Shown: positions 46,138-55,558 of the stretch, one piece after another
How the letters are laid out: each line of letters begins with the position of its first letter
Numbering within the stretch: position 1 is the stretch's first letter
Source of the DNA: an uncultured Pseudomonadales bacterium
GTDB lineage: Bacteria; Pseudomonadota; Gammaproteobacteria; Pseudomonadales; Azotimanducaceae
Assembly: GCA_958296295.1 (NCBI GenBank)
Contig: OY282460.1
Span: 558,001 to 622,000, forward strand
Length of the DNA: 64,000 nt
Reading direction: 5' to 3'
Position numbers and translations under genes: made by a program
Notes under the pieces: generated by a model
Told to the model about the DNA's origin: nothing
The model's input: the letters and a program-made list of their open reading frames with translations, nothing else
The model's database searches: none

Positions 46138-48051
46138 GTGACGGACTTCGACGCGGAACGCCTGGCGGACACGGCCCACTCCAACCAGTTCCGGCTGCTT
46201 GGCACAAAGCGCTTGTTGCCGCTTTTCGTCACGCAATTTCTCGGCGCGTTCAACGACAACGTCTTCAAGCAGGCGCTAATGATCCTGTTCGCCTTCGGCG
46301 GGTTGCTCGCCGCTGGCGCGAACGAGGGTCTCTACGTGAACATCGCCGCGGGCCTGTTCATCCTGCCGTTCGTGTTGTTCTCGGCCACCGCCGGCGCGCT
46401 GGCGGACCAGTTCGAGAAATCGCGCCTCATCCGCTTGATCAAACTCGCGGAAATCGGCGTCGCAGCGCTCGCCGGGATCGCGCTCTACACCCAAAACGTG
46501 GCCGTGCTGCTCGCCGTGCTGTTTCTGTTCGGTGTGCAATCCACTTTCTTCGGCCCGCTGAAATACGCCGTCCTGCCGCAGCATCTGAAGTCCACCGAAC
46601 TGGTGGGCGGAAACGGCATGTTGCAGATGGGCACGCTCACCGCCATTCTTCTCGGCACCAGCGTTGGCGGGTTTCTCGGCGAGCTCGGCGAGGCGGGCGA
46701 CGCCACCGTCTGGCTGCTCGCCGCCATGTTGTGCGTGGCGGTGGGCGGCTACGCGGCAAGCCGGAAGATCCCCGCCGCGCCGTCCACGCACGAAGGGCCA
46801 ATACGTTGGAATCCGTTTACCGAGACGGCCGGATTGATCCGCGTCGCCCGGGAACGCAAAGCGGTTTTTCAATCCATTCTGGGCATTTCCTGGTTCTGGC
46901 TGCTCGGCACCGTGAATCTGGCGCAGATCCCCTTGCTGGTGCCCAATTTCCTCGCCGGCGGCCCCAGCGTGGTCACGTTGATTCTCATTTGGTTCACCAT
47001 CGCCATCGCGGTCGGCGCGCTGTTGTGCGAGGTGATGTCCGGCAAGCGCGTGGAAATCGGCCTCGTGCCGATCGGCGCGGTTGGCGTCAGCTTGTTCGGC
47101 ATCGACCTGTATTACGCCGTCGCCGCCGTGCAGGGCGAGGGCGAACGCGGCGCGCTGGAGTTCCTGCGCGGCGAAGGCACCCCGAGGCTGCTTCTCGATC
47201 TGGGCATGATGGGCGTTTTCGCCGGCTTGTTCGTGGTGCCGCTGCAAGCGAACATCCAAGCCCGCACGCCGCAAGACCGTCGCGCCCGGGTAATCGCGGC
47301 CAACAACGTGTTGAACGCCGTGTTCATGGTGGCCGGCGCCGGCTTTGCCGTCGCTTGGCTTTACGTGGGCGGATCGGTGCCGGGCGTGTTGCTGGCGCTG
47401 GCCTTCGTCAACATCGGCGTGGCCGTTTACATCTTCCACCAAGTGCCGGAGTTTTCGATGCGGTTTCTGGTGTGGGCGATTTCCCACTCCATCTATCGCG
47501 TTCGGCACGCCGGTTTGGAGCACATCCCGGACCGCGGCGCGGCCATCCTCGTCTGCAACCACGTGAGCTTTGTGGACGGGCCGCTATTGGCCGGGGCGGT
47601 GCGCCGGCCCATCCGCTTCGTGATGCACAAGGACGTCCACAAGGCCCCGGTGCTGAATTTCATCTTCCGCACGACGCGCACCATTCCCATCGCGTCCGAG
47701 AAGGAGGACCCGGCGATGCTCGAGCGCGCGTTCGTCGCCATCCGCGAGGGTTTGGCCGCGGGCGATTTGTTGTGCATCTTCCCGGAAGGCAAGCTGACGA
47801 CGGATGGCGAGGTGGACGTCTTTCGCAAAGGCATCGAGCGGATTGTCGGCGAAACGCCCGTGCCGGTTGTGCCGATGGCGCTCTGCGGCCTTTGGGGCAG
47901 CTTTTTCAGCCGCGAGGGGCGCGGCATGTTCAGCAAAAGGCGCGGCAGATTCTGGAGCCGGGTGGACATTCGCGCCGGCCCGCCCGTGCCGGCGGAGCAT
48001 GTCCGCGCCCAGGATCTGCGTGAGAGGGTGCTGGCGCTTCGTGACGGTTGA
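46138..48051 (+). CDS. MFS transporter fused to 1-acylglycerol-phosphate acyltransferase
   Basis: 637 aa from GTG 46138, with GAGGGGCAGG upstream. The first 430 residues are an MFS transporter of the lysophospholipid (LplT) type: LPLFVTQFLGAFNDNVFKQALMI with the conserved AFNDN. The last 200 are a PlsC acyltransferase: catalytic NHVSFVDG (the HxxxxD motif is NHVSFVD) and FPEGKLTTDGE. It should bring lysophospholipids in and re-acylate them. The AMP-binding Aas domain found at the end of many relatives is missing. Confidence 0.88.
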   Translation: MTDFDAERLADTAHSNQFRLLGTKRLLPLFVTQFLGAFNDNVFKQALMILFAFGGLLAAGANEGLYVNIAAGLFILPFVLFSATAGALADQFEKSRLIRLIKLAEIGVAALAGIALYTQNVAVLLAVLFLFGVQSTFFGPLKYAVLPQHLKSTELVGGNGMLQMGTLTAILLGTSVGGFLGELGEAGDATVWLLAAMLCVAVGGYAASRKIPAAPSTHEGPIRWNPFTETAGLIRVARERKAVFQSILGISWFWLLGTVNLAQIPLLVPNFLAGGPSVVTLILIWFTIAIAVGALLCEVMSGKRVEIGLVPIGAVGVSLFGIDLYYAVAAVQGEGERGALEFLRGEGTPRLLLDLGMMGVFAGLFVVPLQANIQARTPQDRRARVIAANNVLNAVFMVAGAGFAVAWLYVGGSVPGVLLALAFVNIGVAVYIFHQVPEFSMRFLVWAISHSIYRVRHAGLEHIPDRGAAILVCNHVSFVDGPLLAGAVRRPIRFVMHKDVHKAPVLNFIFRTTRTIPIASEKEDPAMLERAFVAIREGLAAGDLLCIFPEGKLTTDGEVDVFRKGIERIVGETPVPVVPMALCGLWGSFFSREGRGMFSKRRGRFWSRVDIRAGPPVPAEHVRAQDLRERVLALRDG

Positions 48052-48421
48052 GTTCTCCTACCGCGATGTGCGCGTGGTGCAACCGGGCGCCGACGAGATT
48101 CCGGCGGCGATCGCGCCGCCGCGAACGCCGCGGGCGGAAGTGCGGGTGGCCAAGCTCGGCGCGCGGGTGGTCGGCGGCTACCGCCTGCAAGACGCCGGCG
48201 GCGGAGTGTTCGCCATCCGAGCGCTTGGCGTGTGTTCCCGCTCGCGCCAACGCGGCGTCGGCAGGTGGTTGCTCGGGCACGCCCTCGGCGTCGCCGAATC
48301 CCGCGGCGGCCGCGTCGTGGAGGTGCCGGGCCCCGGTTTCCGAGCGGCGTGCGGCTTCTTCGAGAAGGCCGGCTTCCAGTGGCAAGGCGACCGCTTGGTG
48401 CTGGCGGTAACGCCGGACTGA
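48041..48421 (+). CDS. GNAT-family N-acetyltransferase
   Basis: 126 aa from GTG 48041, overlapping the previous gene by 11 bp. The acetyl-CoA loop is CSRSRQRGVGRWLLGHAL, followed by the C-terminal FFEKAGFQWQGD. It is short and lacks a recognisable first strand pair, so the substrate cannot be inferred. Confidence 0.7.
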   Translation: MTVEFSYRDVRVVQPGADEIPAAIAPPRTPRAEVRVAKLGARVVGGYRLQDAGGGVFAIRALGVCSRSRQRGVGRWLLGHALGVAESRGGRVVEVPGPGFRAACGFFEKAGFQWQGDRLVLAVTPD

Positions 48422-48580
48422 CCGCCCCGCGTGGCCAGCTGCGGATAGAACGCCCGGCGTTTGACAACCCGCGCTTTTTCGGCGAAAACACTCGTATGCT
48501 GTTCGGCGACGCCGAAGAGTCGCGTTCCGGCGTCATCACCGAATTCAACGGTTGAAGCGGGTTCTGTCCGTTTCCGTGCC

Positions 48581-48617
48581 GAACTGGGCCGAACTGGGCC
48601 GAACTGGGCCGAACTGG
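48581..48617. repeat. Short tandem repeat GAACTGGGCC
   Basis: The 10-bp unit GAACTGGGCC occurs three times in full and once in part, ending just 8 bp before the ZIP gene start. It lies where the ribosome-binding site would be (GGAGTAG at 48615-48621). Changes in copy number might alter the upstream leader. Confidence 0.8.
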
Positions 48618-48624
48618 AGTAGGT

Positions 48625-49470
48625 ATGTCGCTAGTTGCCCTCAAGGTCATTGCCGCCTTGGCGATTCTCGCTATCGCGATTGTCGGGGGCATCGTCCCGC
48701 TGCTGGCGGCCCGTCATCAGGCGAGCCGCCGCTTGCTGTCGCTTGGCAACGCCTTGGCGGGCGGCATCTTTCTGGGGGCGGGTTTCATTCACTTGCTGCC
48801 GGAAGCCGGGGAGGCTCTGGAAGACTTCTCCGACTACCCCTTGGCGGCGCTTTTGGCGGCTTTCGGCGTTGGCGTGTTGCTGCTTGTGGACCGTGTGGTG
48901 TTCGAGAGTACCCGCGGGCGGGGCCCGGAACGGGCTGGTGGGCCGCGGCAGCCGATCTTTCCGGTTGTGTTGCTGGTGGTGCTATCGATCCACTCCATCA
49001 TCGCCGGCATCGCCCTTGGGCTCGAACCGGAAGTCGCCGCGTCGGTGCTGGTGATGATCGGGATCCTGTTCCACAAGGGTTCCGCCGCCTTCGCCCTCAT
49101 GGCGAGCGCGCATTCCTCGGGTGCCGGCAAGATGCGGCTCAGGGTGATCCTGGGGGTTTTCGTTGTGATGACGCCGCTGGGAATCCTGCTGGGAACGGTC
49201 GCCTCGAATCTGCTTGAGGACCAGGCCGCCACACTGATCGAAGGCACCTTCATGGCGCTGGCGGCGGGCACCTTCATTTACGTGGCTATCTTGGATGTCA
49301 TCGATGCCGAGATGTCCCGGTTCGACGACCGGCTTGCGCGTTTCGTCAGCAGCGCGCTGATCGGCAAGGACGATGTGGCGATGCCGCTGCGCGACAGCGA
49401 CCGGCTCCTCAAGTTCGTATTGGTTGTTGCCGGCTTGGCCAGCATGGCGGTGCTGGGGATTTGGATGTAG
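48625..49470 (+). CDS. ZIP family metal transporter
   Basis: 281 aa, eight membrane helices. Conserved metal-path residues are visible in helix IV, HSIIAGIALGLEP, and in helix V, GILFHKGSAAFAL. The helix III-IV loop is short and without the usual His cluster. Likely imports zinc, iron or manganese. Confidence 0.88.
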   Translation: MSLVALKVIAALAILAIAIVGGIVPLLAARHQASRRLLSLGNALAGGIFLGAGFIHLLPEAGEALEDFSDYPLAALLAAFGVGVLLLVDRVVFESTRGRGPERAGGPRQPIFPVVLLVVLSIHSIIAGIALGLEPEVAASVLVMIGILFHKGSAAFALMASAHSSGAGKMRLRVILGVFVVMTPLGILLGTVASNLLEDQAATLIEGTFMALAAGTFIYVAILDVIDAEMSRFDDRLARFVSSALIGKDDVAMPLRDSDRLLKFVLVVAGLASMAVLGIWM

Positions 49471-49530
49471 TGCGAAGAACCGGCACCGGCGCGTATGATG
49501 GCGCGGTCGGGTTTTTTGGGAGAAAAGAAC

Positions 49531-50343
49531 ATGCCGGAAGTCAACCGCAACGGGGTGCTCGCCGGGCAGGTGGCCGTGATCACCGGCGCCAGCCGGGGCA
49601 TCGGCGAGGCGATCGCCAAGCGCTACGCGATGGAAGGTGCGAAGGTGGTGGTGTCGGCGCGTTCCGTCGCGCCGGAGGATCACTTCCTGCCCGGTTCCAT
49701 CAACGAAACGGTGCAGGCCATCCAAGACGCCGGCGGAGAAGCGCTGGCCGTGAAGGCGGATCTGGCGCAGCCGGACGAGCGCCACAATCTCGTGACTGCC
49801 GCCGAAGGCGCCTACGGCGCGGTGGACATCCTGGTGAACAACGCCGCGGTCACTTGGTTCATGCCGGTGGAGCGATTCGCGGAGAAGCGCTTCCGCGTGA
49901 TGATGGACGTGCAGGTGTGGGCGCCGTTCGAGCTCGCGCAGCTTTGCTTGCCGTCCATGCTGGAACGTGGCGGCGGCTGGATCTTGAACATCTCCTCGCA
50001 CGCCGCCATCCATCCGAAGGCGGCGGCGCCAGGCGGCTCCGGCGGCACGGTCTACGGCATGTGCAAGGCGGCGTTGGAGCGCTTCACCACCGGCCTCGCG
50101 CAGGAGGTGCACGGCAAGGGCGTTGGCGTGAACGTGATTTCGCCGGGTTTGGTGGCGACGCCGGGCGTGGTGCACCACAAGCTCATCAACGAGGCGAACA
50201 AGGACCGGGTGACGCCGGTCGAGCACATGGCGGAAGCCTGCTTGCGCCTTTGCCACGGCGACGCGTCCGCCATCAACGGCCGCATCGACTACGCCGATCA
50301 GGTGATCAAGGAGTTCGATTTGCAGCCCGCCGATCTCATCTGA
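49531..50343 (+). CDS. Short-chain dehydrogenase/reductase (SDR)
   Basis: 270 aa from ATG 49531 (GGGAGAAAAGAAC upstream); TATGAT at 49494-49499 is the likely -10. TGASRGIGEAI for cofactor, NNAAV, catalytic Ser in NISSHAA and Tyr/Lys in TVYGMCKAALE. The stretch SVAPEDHFLPGSINETVQAI is an insertion typical of a subgroup also annotated near hydroxysteroid dehydrogenases. It may act with the following aminotransferases. Confidence 0.88.
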   Translation: MPEVNRNGVLAGQVAVITGASRGIGEAIAKRYAMEGAKVVVSARSVAPEDHFLPGSINETVQAIQDAGGEALAVKADLAQPDERHNLVTAAEGAYGAVDILVNNAAVTWFMPVERFAEKRFRVMMDVQVWAPFELAQLCLPSMLERGGGWILNISSHAAIHPKAAAPGGSGGTVYGMCKAALERFTTGLAQEVHGKGVGVNVISPGLVATPGVVHHKLINEANKDRVTPVEHMAEACLRLCHGDASAINGRIDYADQVIKEFDLQPADLI

Positions 50344-50379
50344 ACCTCATCCGACCGCGCTAGCCAACGTCTGGCCGCC

Positions 50380-51705
50380 ATGACCGTCCGTTTGCACAAC
50401 GAGCTGGACTTGAACGCCTTTTGGATGCCGTTCACGGCGAATCGGGCGTTCAAGAAGGCGCCGCGCATCATCGAATCCGCGGCCGGCATGGTGTGCCGCA
50501 CCGACGACGGGCGCGAGTTGCTGGACGCGGTGTCCGGCCTGTGGTGCTGCAACGCCGGCCACTGCCATCCGAAGATCGTCGAGGCCATTCGCCGCCAAGC
50601 CGGTGAACTGGACTATGCGACGGCCTTTCAACTCGGGCATCCCGGGGCGTTCCGCTTGGCCGAGCGGTTGGCGGGCATGGCGCCGCAGGGTTTGGACGCG
50701 GTCTTTTTCGCCAACTCCGGCTCCGAGGCCGTGGACACCGCGCTCAAGATCGCCTTGGCCTACCATCACGCGCGCGGCGAATCGGCCCGAACGGGTTTGA
50801 TCGGCCGCGAGCGCGGCTACCACGGGGTGGGCTTCGGCGGCACGAGCGTGGGCGGCATCGGCAAGAACCGCCGCGGTTTCGGGCCGCTCCTGCCGGGCGT
50901 CGCCCATCTGCCGCAAACCCACGATTTGGCGCATCAGGCGTTCAGTCGCGGTCAACCGGCTTGGGGCGCGCATTTGGCCGACGAGTTGGAGCGCATCGTC
51001 GCCGTTGCCGATCCGGCCACCATCGCCGCGGTCATCGTGGAGCCGTTCGCGGGTTCCGCCGGCGTGCTCGTGCCCCCGATCGGCTATCTGGAACGGCTGC
51101 GCGAAATCACCGCCGCGCACGGCATCCTGCTCATCTTCGACGAAGTGATCAGCGCTTTCGGGCGCGTCGGATCCGCGTTCGCCGCCGAGCGGTTCGGCGT
51201 GACGCCGGATTTGATCGCCACGGCCAAGGGGCTCACATCCGGCGCGGTGCCCATGGGCGCCGTGCTGATCCGCGCCGAGCTGCGCGACACCATCCTCGCC
51301 AACGCGCCGGACGCCATCGAACTCTTCCACGGTTACACCTACTCCGGCCATCCCTTGGCCGCCGCCGCGGCGCTGGCCGCGCTGGACGTGTACGACGAGG
51401 AGAACCTGTTCTCACGGGCGCGGGCCTTGGCGCCGGTGCTGGAGGAGGCGTTGCACGGGCTGGCGGACAAGCCGCATGTGCGCGACATCCGCAACATCGG
51501 TTTGGCCGGAGCGGTGGAGTTGACGCCGCGGCCCGGTGCCCCCGGCGCCCGCGCGAACGACGCCTTGGCGCGGGCCTTCGATCGCGGCGTGCTGCTGCGA
51601 GCCACCGCCGACACCATCGCCATCGCGCCACCGCTCATCGCTTCGGAAGAGCACATCGCGACCGTTGCGAACACCTTGGGCGAAGTGCTCGACGCGCTGC
51701 CCTAG
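50380..51705 (+). CDS. Class III aminotransferase, omega-amino acid:pyruvate type
   Basis: 441 aa. PLP site: DEVISAFGRVG and the Schiff-base Lys in LIATAKGLTSGAVPMGA. The N-terminus LNAFWMPFTANRAFKK and LLDAVSGLWCCNAGHCHPK is characteristic of omega-amino acid:pyruvate (beta-alanine) aminotransferases. It lies 36 bp after the SDR gene, in the same direction. Confidence 0.9.
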   Translation: MTVRLHNELDLNAFWMPFTANRAFKKAPRIIESAAGMVCRTDDGRELLDAVSGLWCCNAGHCHPKIVEAIRRQAGELDYATAFQLGHPGAFRLAERLAGMAPQGLDAVFFANSGSEAVDTALKIALAYHHARGESARTGLIGRERGYHGVGFGGTSVGGIGKNRRGFGPLLPGVAHLPQTHDLAHQAFSRGQPAWGAHLADELERIVAVADPATIAAVIVEPFAGSAGVLVPPIGYLERLREITAAHGILLIFDEVISAFGRVGSAFAAERFGVTPDLIATAKGLTSGAVPMGAVLIRAELRDTILANAPDAIELFHGYTYSGHPLAAAAALAALDVYDEENLFSRARALAPVLEEALHGLADKPHVRDIRNIGLAGAVELTPRPGAPGARANDALARAFDRGVLLRATADTIAIAPPLIASEEHIATVANTLGEVLDALP

Positions 51706-51777
51706 CGCTCCCGTTCGCGTTCGCGGGCGGACGATTCGGAGTAGACTCCTGAAGACAGGCGCCTCGAACCGCTAGGC

Positions 51778-51807
51778 ACCCCTCGCCCGAACACCCCTCG
51801 CCCGAAC
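51778..51807. repeat. 15-bp direct duplication upstream of an aminotransferase gene
   Basis: The unit ACCCCTCGCCCGAAC occurs twice in tandem immediately before the ribosome-binding site AAGGAGG (51808-51814) of the gene at 51821. It is probably a small slippage duplication in the 5' leader. Confidence 0.8.
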
Positions 51808-51820
51808 AAGGAGGCTTGCC

Positions 51821-53212
51821 GTGAGCGATCCGCTCCACAACGTTTTCGCTCGCGATTCTCTCGAGGCGAAGGATCTGGCGCACATGCTGCATCCCGCCAC
51901 GAATCTCGCCGAGCTGCATCGTTCCGGCCCCGTCGTCCACGCCAAGGCGGAAGGCGCGTATGTGTGGGACAACCACGGCAACCAGTATCTCGAAGGGATG
52001 GCCGGCTTGTGGTGCGCCGCGCTCGGTTACGGCGAGGAGGAGTTGGCGCGCGTGGCCGCCGAGCAGATGCGGCGCCTTTCCTTCTCGCAGATATTCGCGG
52101 CCAAGACGCACGAGCCGGCCGTGCTGCTTGCGGAGAAGCTCAAGGCCATGATGCCGTTCGAGGCCGGACGGGTGTTCTTCGCGCAGGGCGGTTCGGACGC
52201 CAACGACACGCAAGTGAAGCTCATGTGGTACTACCACAACGTGATCGGCAAGCGGGAGAAGAAGAAGATCATCGCCCGCCGGGCCGGCTACCACGGCACC
52301 ACCGCCCTCGCCGGCAGCCTCACGGGCCTGCCGCCGTTCCACGCGCACTTCGATCTGCCGCTGCCGAACATCCTGCACACGGACGCGCCCTACTACTACC
52401 GCAATGCGCTGGCCGGCGAAACCGAGGAGGGCTTCAGCACCCGCCTCGCCGCCAATTTGGACGATCTCATCATCGCCGAGGGGCCGGAAACCGTCGCCGC
52501 CTTCGTGGCCGAACCGGTGCCCGGCGTCGGCGGCGTCCTGGTGCCGCCGGACGGCTACTACGAGAAGATCCAAGCGGTGCTGCGTCGCCACGGCGTGTTC
52601 TTCATTGACGACGAGGTGATCTGCGGTTTCGGCCGCACCGGCAACCCCTTCGGCGCGCAGACGTTCGACATCGCGCCCACGACGATGACGGTGGCCAAGG
52701 CGCTTTCGTCCGCGTATCTGCCCATCAGCGCGGTGATCGTGCCGGAGTTCATGTACGAGGCGTTCGTCCCCGCGACGGAAGAAGTCGGCACGTTCGGCCA
52801 CGGCTTCACCTATTCCGGCCATCCGGTGTGCGCGGCCGTGGCTTTGCGGACGCTGGAGATCTACGAGGAACGCGACATTTTCGGGCACGCGGCGCGGATG
52901 GCGAGACCGTTTCAGGCCCGGCTGCGGGCGCTTGCCGAACACCCCCTGGTGGGGGACGCGCGCGGCGTTGGACTAATGGGAGCGGTGGAACTGGTGGCGG
53001 ACAAAGCCACCAAGGCGCCGTTCCCGGCTCAAGTGGGCGCCGCCGCCTATTGCGCCAAGCGGGCGCTCGCGCACGGGCTCATCGTGCGCAACTTGGGCGA
53101 GAACGTTGCGCTCTGTCCGCCGCTGATCATCGACGAGATGCAGGTGGACGAGATCTTCGCCAAGCTGGAAAGAGCGCTCGGCGACACCTTGGCGCGCACG
53201 CGCCGGCTCTGA
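51821..53212 (+). CDS. Class III aminotransferase
   Basis: 463 aa from GTG 51821 with AAGGAGG six bases upstream. PLP site: FFIDDEVICGFGRTG and the Lys in TMTVAKALSSAYLP. RVFFAQGGSDANDTQVKLMWYY (in parts) and ARRAGYHGTTALAGSLTG match the broad omega-transaminase/taurine-type group annotated as aspartate aminotransferase family. It is not closely alike to the aminotransferase just upstream. Confidence 0.88.
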   Translation: MSDPLHNVFARDSLEAKDLAHMLHPATNLAELHRSGPVVHAKAEGAYVWDNHGNQYLEGMAGLWCAALGYGEEELARVAAEQMRRLSFSQIFAAKTHEPAVLLAEKLKAMMPFEAGRVFFAQGGSDANDTQVKLMWYYHNVIGKREKKKIIARRAGYHGTTALAGSLTGLPPFHAHFDLPLPNILHTDAPYYYRNALAGETEEGFSTRLAANLDDLIIAEGPETVAAFVAEPVPGVGGVLVPPDGYYEKIQAVLRRHGVFFIDDEVICGFGRTGNPFGAQTFDIAPTTMTVAKALSSAYLPISAVIVPEFMYEAFVPATEEVGTFGHGFTYSGHPVCAAVALRTLEIYEERDIFGHAARMARPFQARLRALAEHPLVGDARGVGLMGAVELVADKATKAPFPAQVGAAAYCAKRALAHGLIVRNLGENVALCPPLIIDEMQVDEIFAKLERALGDTLARTRRL

Positions 53213-53262
53213 GCCGGCGCCGGCGGGTTGCGGCCCGCCCGTCCGCGCGCGACGCCTTGTCG

Positions 53263-54477
53263 CTACGCCGTCGCGGGACGCAACGGCATGGTGTAGGACT
53301 TGAGGTCCCGCGCGAACTCGCTGAGCGCGTGGATGCCGGTGTTTTCGGCGGTGCGGCACCATTCCTTGAAGGCGCGGAGCAGATCGTCGGCGCTGCCGCC
53401 ACGTTTCGCCCACACCGCGTTTAGCTCCAAACGCTTCTCGTAGATGGTCTTCAACACCGGGCTGGATTCCAAGATGGCCGTGATTTCGCGCCGGTCGCGG
53501 TCCCCCACCATCGCCTCGTCGCGGCACAACACGCTCTTGGCGCGGCGCAGCAAGCGTCTGACGGACGAGTTGGCGCCGCGGCTCTCCTGCTTGGCAAGCG
53601 GGGCCACCACGCGCTCGGCGTACCGGGCCATGACGCGGAAGCGGTCGTTCATCACGGCCCAGACGGTGTCCATGTCCACATGCGCCTTGCCACGCACCCG
53701 CGCCGCGACCGGCCCGGTGGAGCGGGCCTTCGCCCAGCCGGCCAACGTGAACAGGCGGATCCAAAACCAGCCGATGTCGAACTCCCACGGCTTCACGGAC
53801 AGCTTGGCGGAATTGGGATAGGTGTGGTGGTTGTTGTGCAGCTCCTCGCCGCCTATGAGGATGCCCCACGGCACGACGTTTTTCGATGCGTCCTCCGTCT
53901 CGAAGTTGCGGTAGCCGGTGTGGTGGCAGACGCCGTTGATGACGCCGGCGGCCAATATCGGTATCCACAGCATCTGCACGGCCCAAACAATGATGCCGAC
54001 GCTGCCGAAGAGAATGAAGGCGAGCACCGCCATGCTGCCGATGCCGAGGTAGTGGTGGCCGGTGAACACCCGCCGCTCCCACCAGTCGTCCGGCGTTCCC
54101 TTGCCGTACTTGGCCAGCGTCTCCGGCGTCCTGGCCTCTCGATAGTACTCGGTGCCCTCCCAAAAGATCTTTTTCAGACCATGCACTTGCGGGCTATGCG
54201 GATCTTCGGCCGTCTCGGTGGTGGCGTGGTGCTTGCGATGCACCGCCGTCCACTCCTTGGTCACCATGCCGGTGGTCAGCCACAGCCACGTGCGGAAGAA
54301 AAGGCCCAGGCCGGGCGCCAAGTCCACCGCCCTGTGGGCCGAATGGCGGTGCAGATACACCGTCACGGCCACGATGGTGATGTGCGTAACGACCAGCGTG
54401 TACGCGAACGGCACCCAAAACGACGGCCCGACCACGCCGAACCACCACCGCGCCAACGAGTCAATCAATTCCAACAC
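53263..54477 (-). CDS. Acyl-CoA (delta-9) fatty acid desaturase
   Basis: 404 aa from GTG 54477 (TTG 54474 is better spaced from AAGGAG). Membrane di-iron desaturase with all three His boxes: HRHSAH, HRKHH and HNNHH (GEELHNNHHTYPN). Two hydrophobic pairs flank them (FAYTLVVTHITIVAVTVYL; LGIGSMAVLAFILFGSVGI). The C-terminal 110 residues are a charged helical tail longer than in the core family. It is likely to add double bonds to membrane fatty acids. Confidence 0.9.
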   Translation of the reverse strand: MLELIDSLARWWFGVVGPSFWVPFAYTLVVTHITIVAVTVYLHRHSAHRAVDLAPGLGLFFRTWLWLTTGMVTKEWTAVHRKHHATTETAEDPHSPQVHGLKKIFWEGTEYYREARTPETLAKYGKGTPDDWWERRVFTGHHYLGIGSMAVLAFILFGSVGIIVWAVQMLWIPILAAGVINGVCHHTGYRNFETEDASKNVVPWGILIGGEELHNNHHTYPNSAKLSVKPWEFDIGWFWIRLFTLAGWAKARSTGPVAARVRGKAHVDMDTVWAVMNDRFRVMARYAERVVAPLAKQESRGANSSVRRLLRRAKSVLCRDEAMVGDRDRREITAILESSPVLKTIYEKRLELNAVWAKRGGSADDLLRAFKEWCRTAENTGIHALSEFARDLKSYTMPLRPATA

Positions 54478-54776
54478 GCTCTCCTTACCGTTGCCGATGC
54501 GCGCCGCCGCAATGCCGCCCGCCGGTCGACGCCCGCCCAACGGAGCGCGGGGCTTGTCGACCCCGGCAGCCACCGTCCTTCGGCGGCATTGTGGCAAGCC
54601 GGCGCGGAAAACACCATAGCCCAGCTGGCCGGGCGTGCGCCGAGACCGGGCTAGGGTGCGTGCCGTCCGCAGGGGCCGGCCCATTGCCGCACCGCGGCCG
54701 GCCGCCGGTCCTCAATCGGACATGGTAACGTCGCGGCAACCAAGAACAGGTTCGGTCGTGCGAGGACAACGAGTCG
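54478..54776. other. Intergenic region between divergent genes
   Basis: About 300 bp between the desaturase gene and the next rightward gene. It should contain both promoters. No gene or clear motif was seen. Confidence 0.4.
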
Positions 54777-55490
54777 ATGCGCAGGATGATGCTCGCGGCA
54801 ACCGGGCTGGTCATCTCGGCGGTTGTCGTTCTAGGTTTTTGGTGGTTGGAACCCAAGGCGGGCAAGACGGCAGAGCGCATTGTGGACGCTTCGGCCGCGC
54901 AACAAGCGATGCCGAGCGGGCCGGCGCCGCGCCAGCCCAACGCGGACGCCGAGCCGAAGGCAACGAACGAGACGGGCCCGGTCGCGACGTCGTTGGACGA
55001 CGTCTATAGCGCTTGTGGCGGCATGCTCCAAGGCGGATTGCCGCCGGATCACCGGGCCTGGCGCGACGGCGGGATGCTGGCTGGCGCCGGCTGCCTGCAA
55101 GCGCTCGGCAGCTTGTTTTCGGAGGAATCCGCGTCGAGCGCTCTGTTGCCGGTGGTGCCGCCGATGCGTTGGAACGACCTCTTCGACGATGTCGCCGGCG
55201 ACATTTCGGCGGTGATTGCCGCCGCGGGGGACCCGGAATGCGCGGTGCCCTAAGGCGAGATACGCCCGCATCTCGGCGCGGGTTGCGCAGCGAGGCCCAT
55301 GGCCGAACTTGCCGCGTTGGTCCACGCTTGCGGGTCTATTTTTCCCAGCGCTTTCGAGGGCCCACGCGACAGTCGTCCTTGGAGCGACGTCACTTTGCGC
55401 ACACCCGGTCACGCCACCCATCTGGCTCGTGTCGCCGCGCAAGCGATGATCGCCGAACACCGGGCCAGGTTCGACGGGGCCCTGCCTTGA
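54777..55490 (+). pseudogene. Unknown secreted or anchored protein, probably broken by an in-frame stop
   Basis: From ATG 54777 the frame gives 158 aa: a membrane anchor (MMLAATGLVISAVVVLGFWW), a low-complexity linker, then VYSACGGMLQGGLPPDH and DDVAGDISAVIAAAGDPECAVP, and a TAA at 55251-55253. The same frame stays open after that stop for 78 more codons (GEIRPHLGAGCAARPMAEL then AALVHACGSIFPSAFEGPR) to 55490. One base change would restore a protein of about 237 aa. Family not recognised. The short 158-aa protein may still be made. Confidence 0.45.
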
Positions 55491-55529
55491 GGCCATAGGC
55501 CGGCCGCCGCCCTGTCGTCCCTCGGCGGC

Positions 55530-55558
55530 GGCCAGTACGGCCAGTAACGGCCAGTACC
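55530..55558. repeat. Three short direct repeats at the IS1380 insertion site
   Basis: GGCCAGTA occurs three times in a row with small changes just left of the insertion element, and once on its right side at 57228-57235. The repeated target makes the true target duplication hard to fix; the minimal direct repeat is GCCAGTA. Confidence 0.6.
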
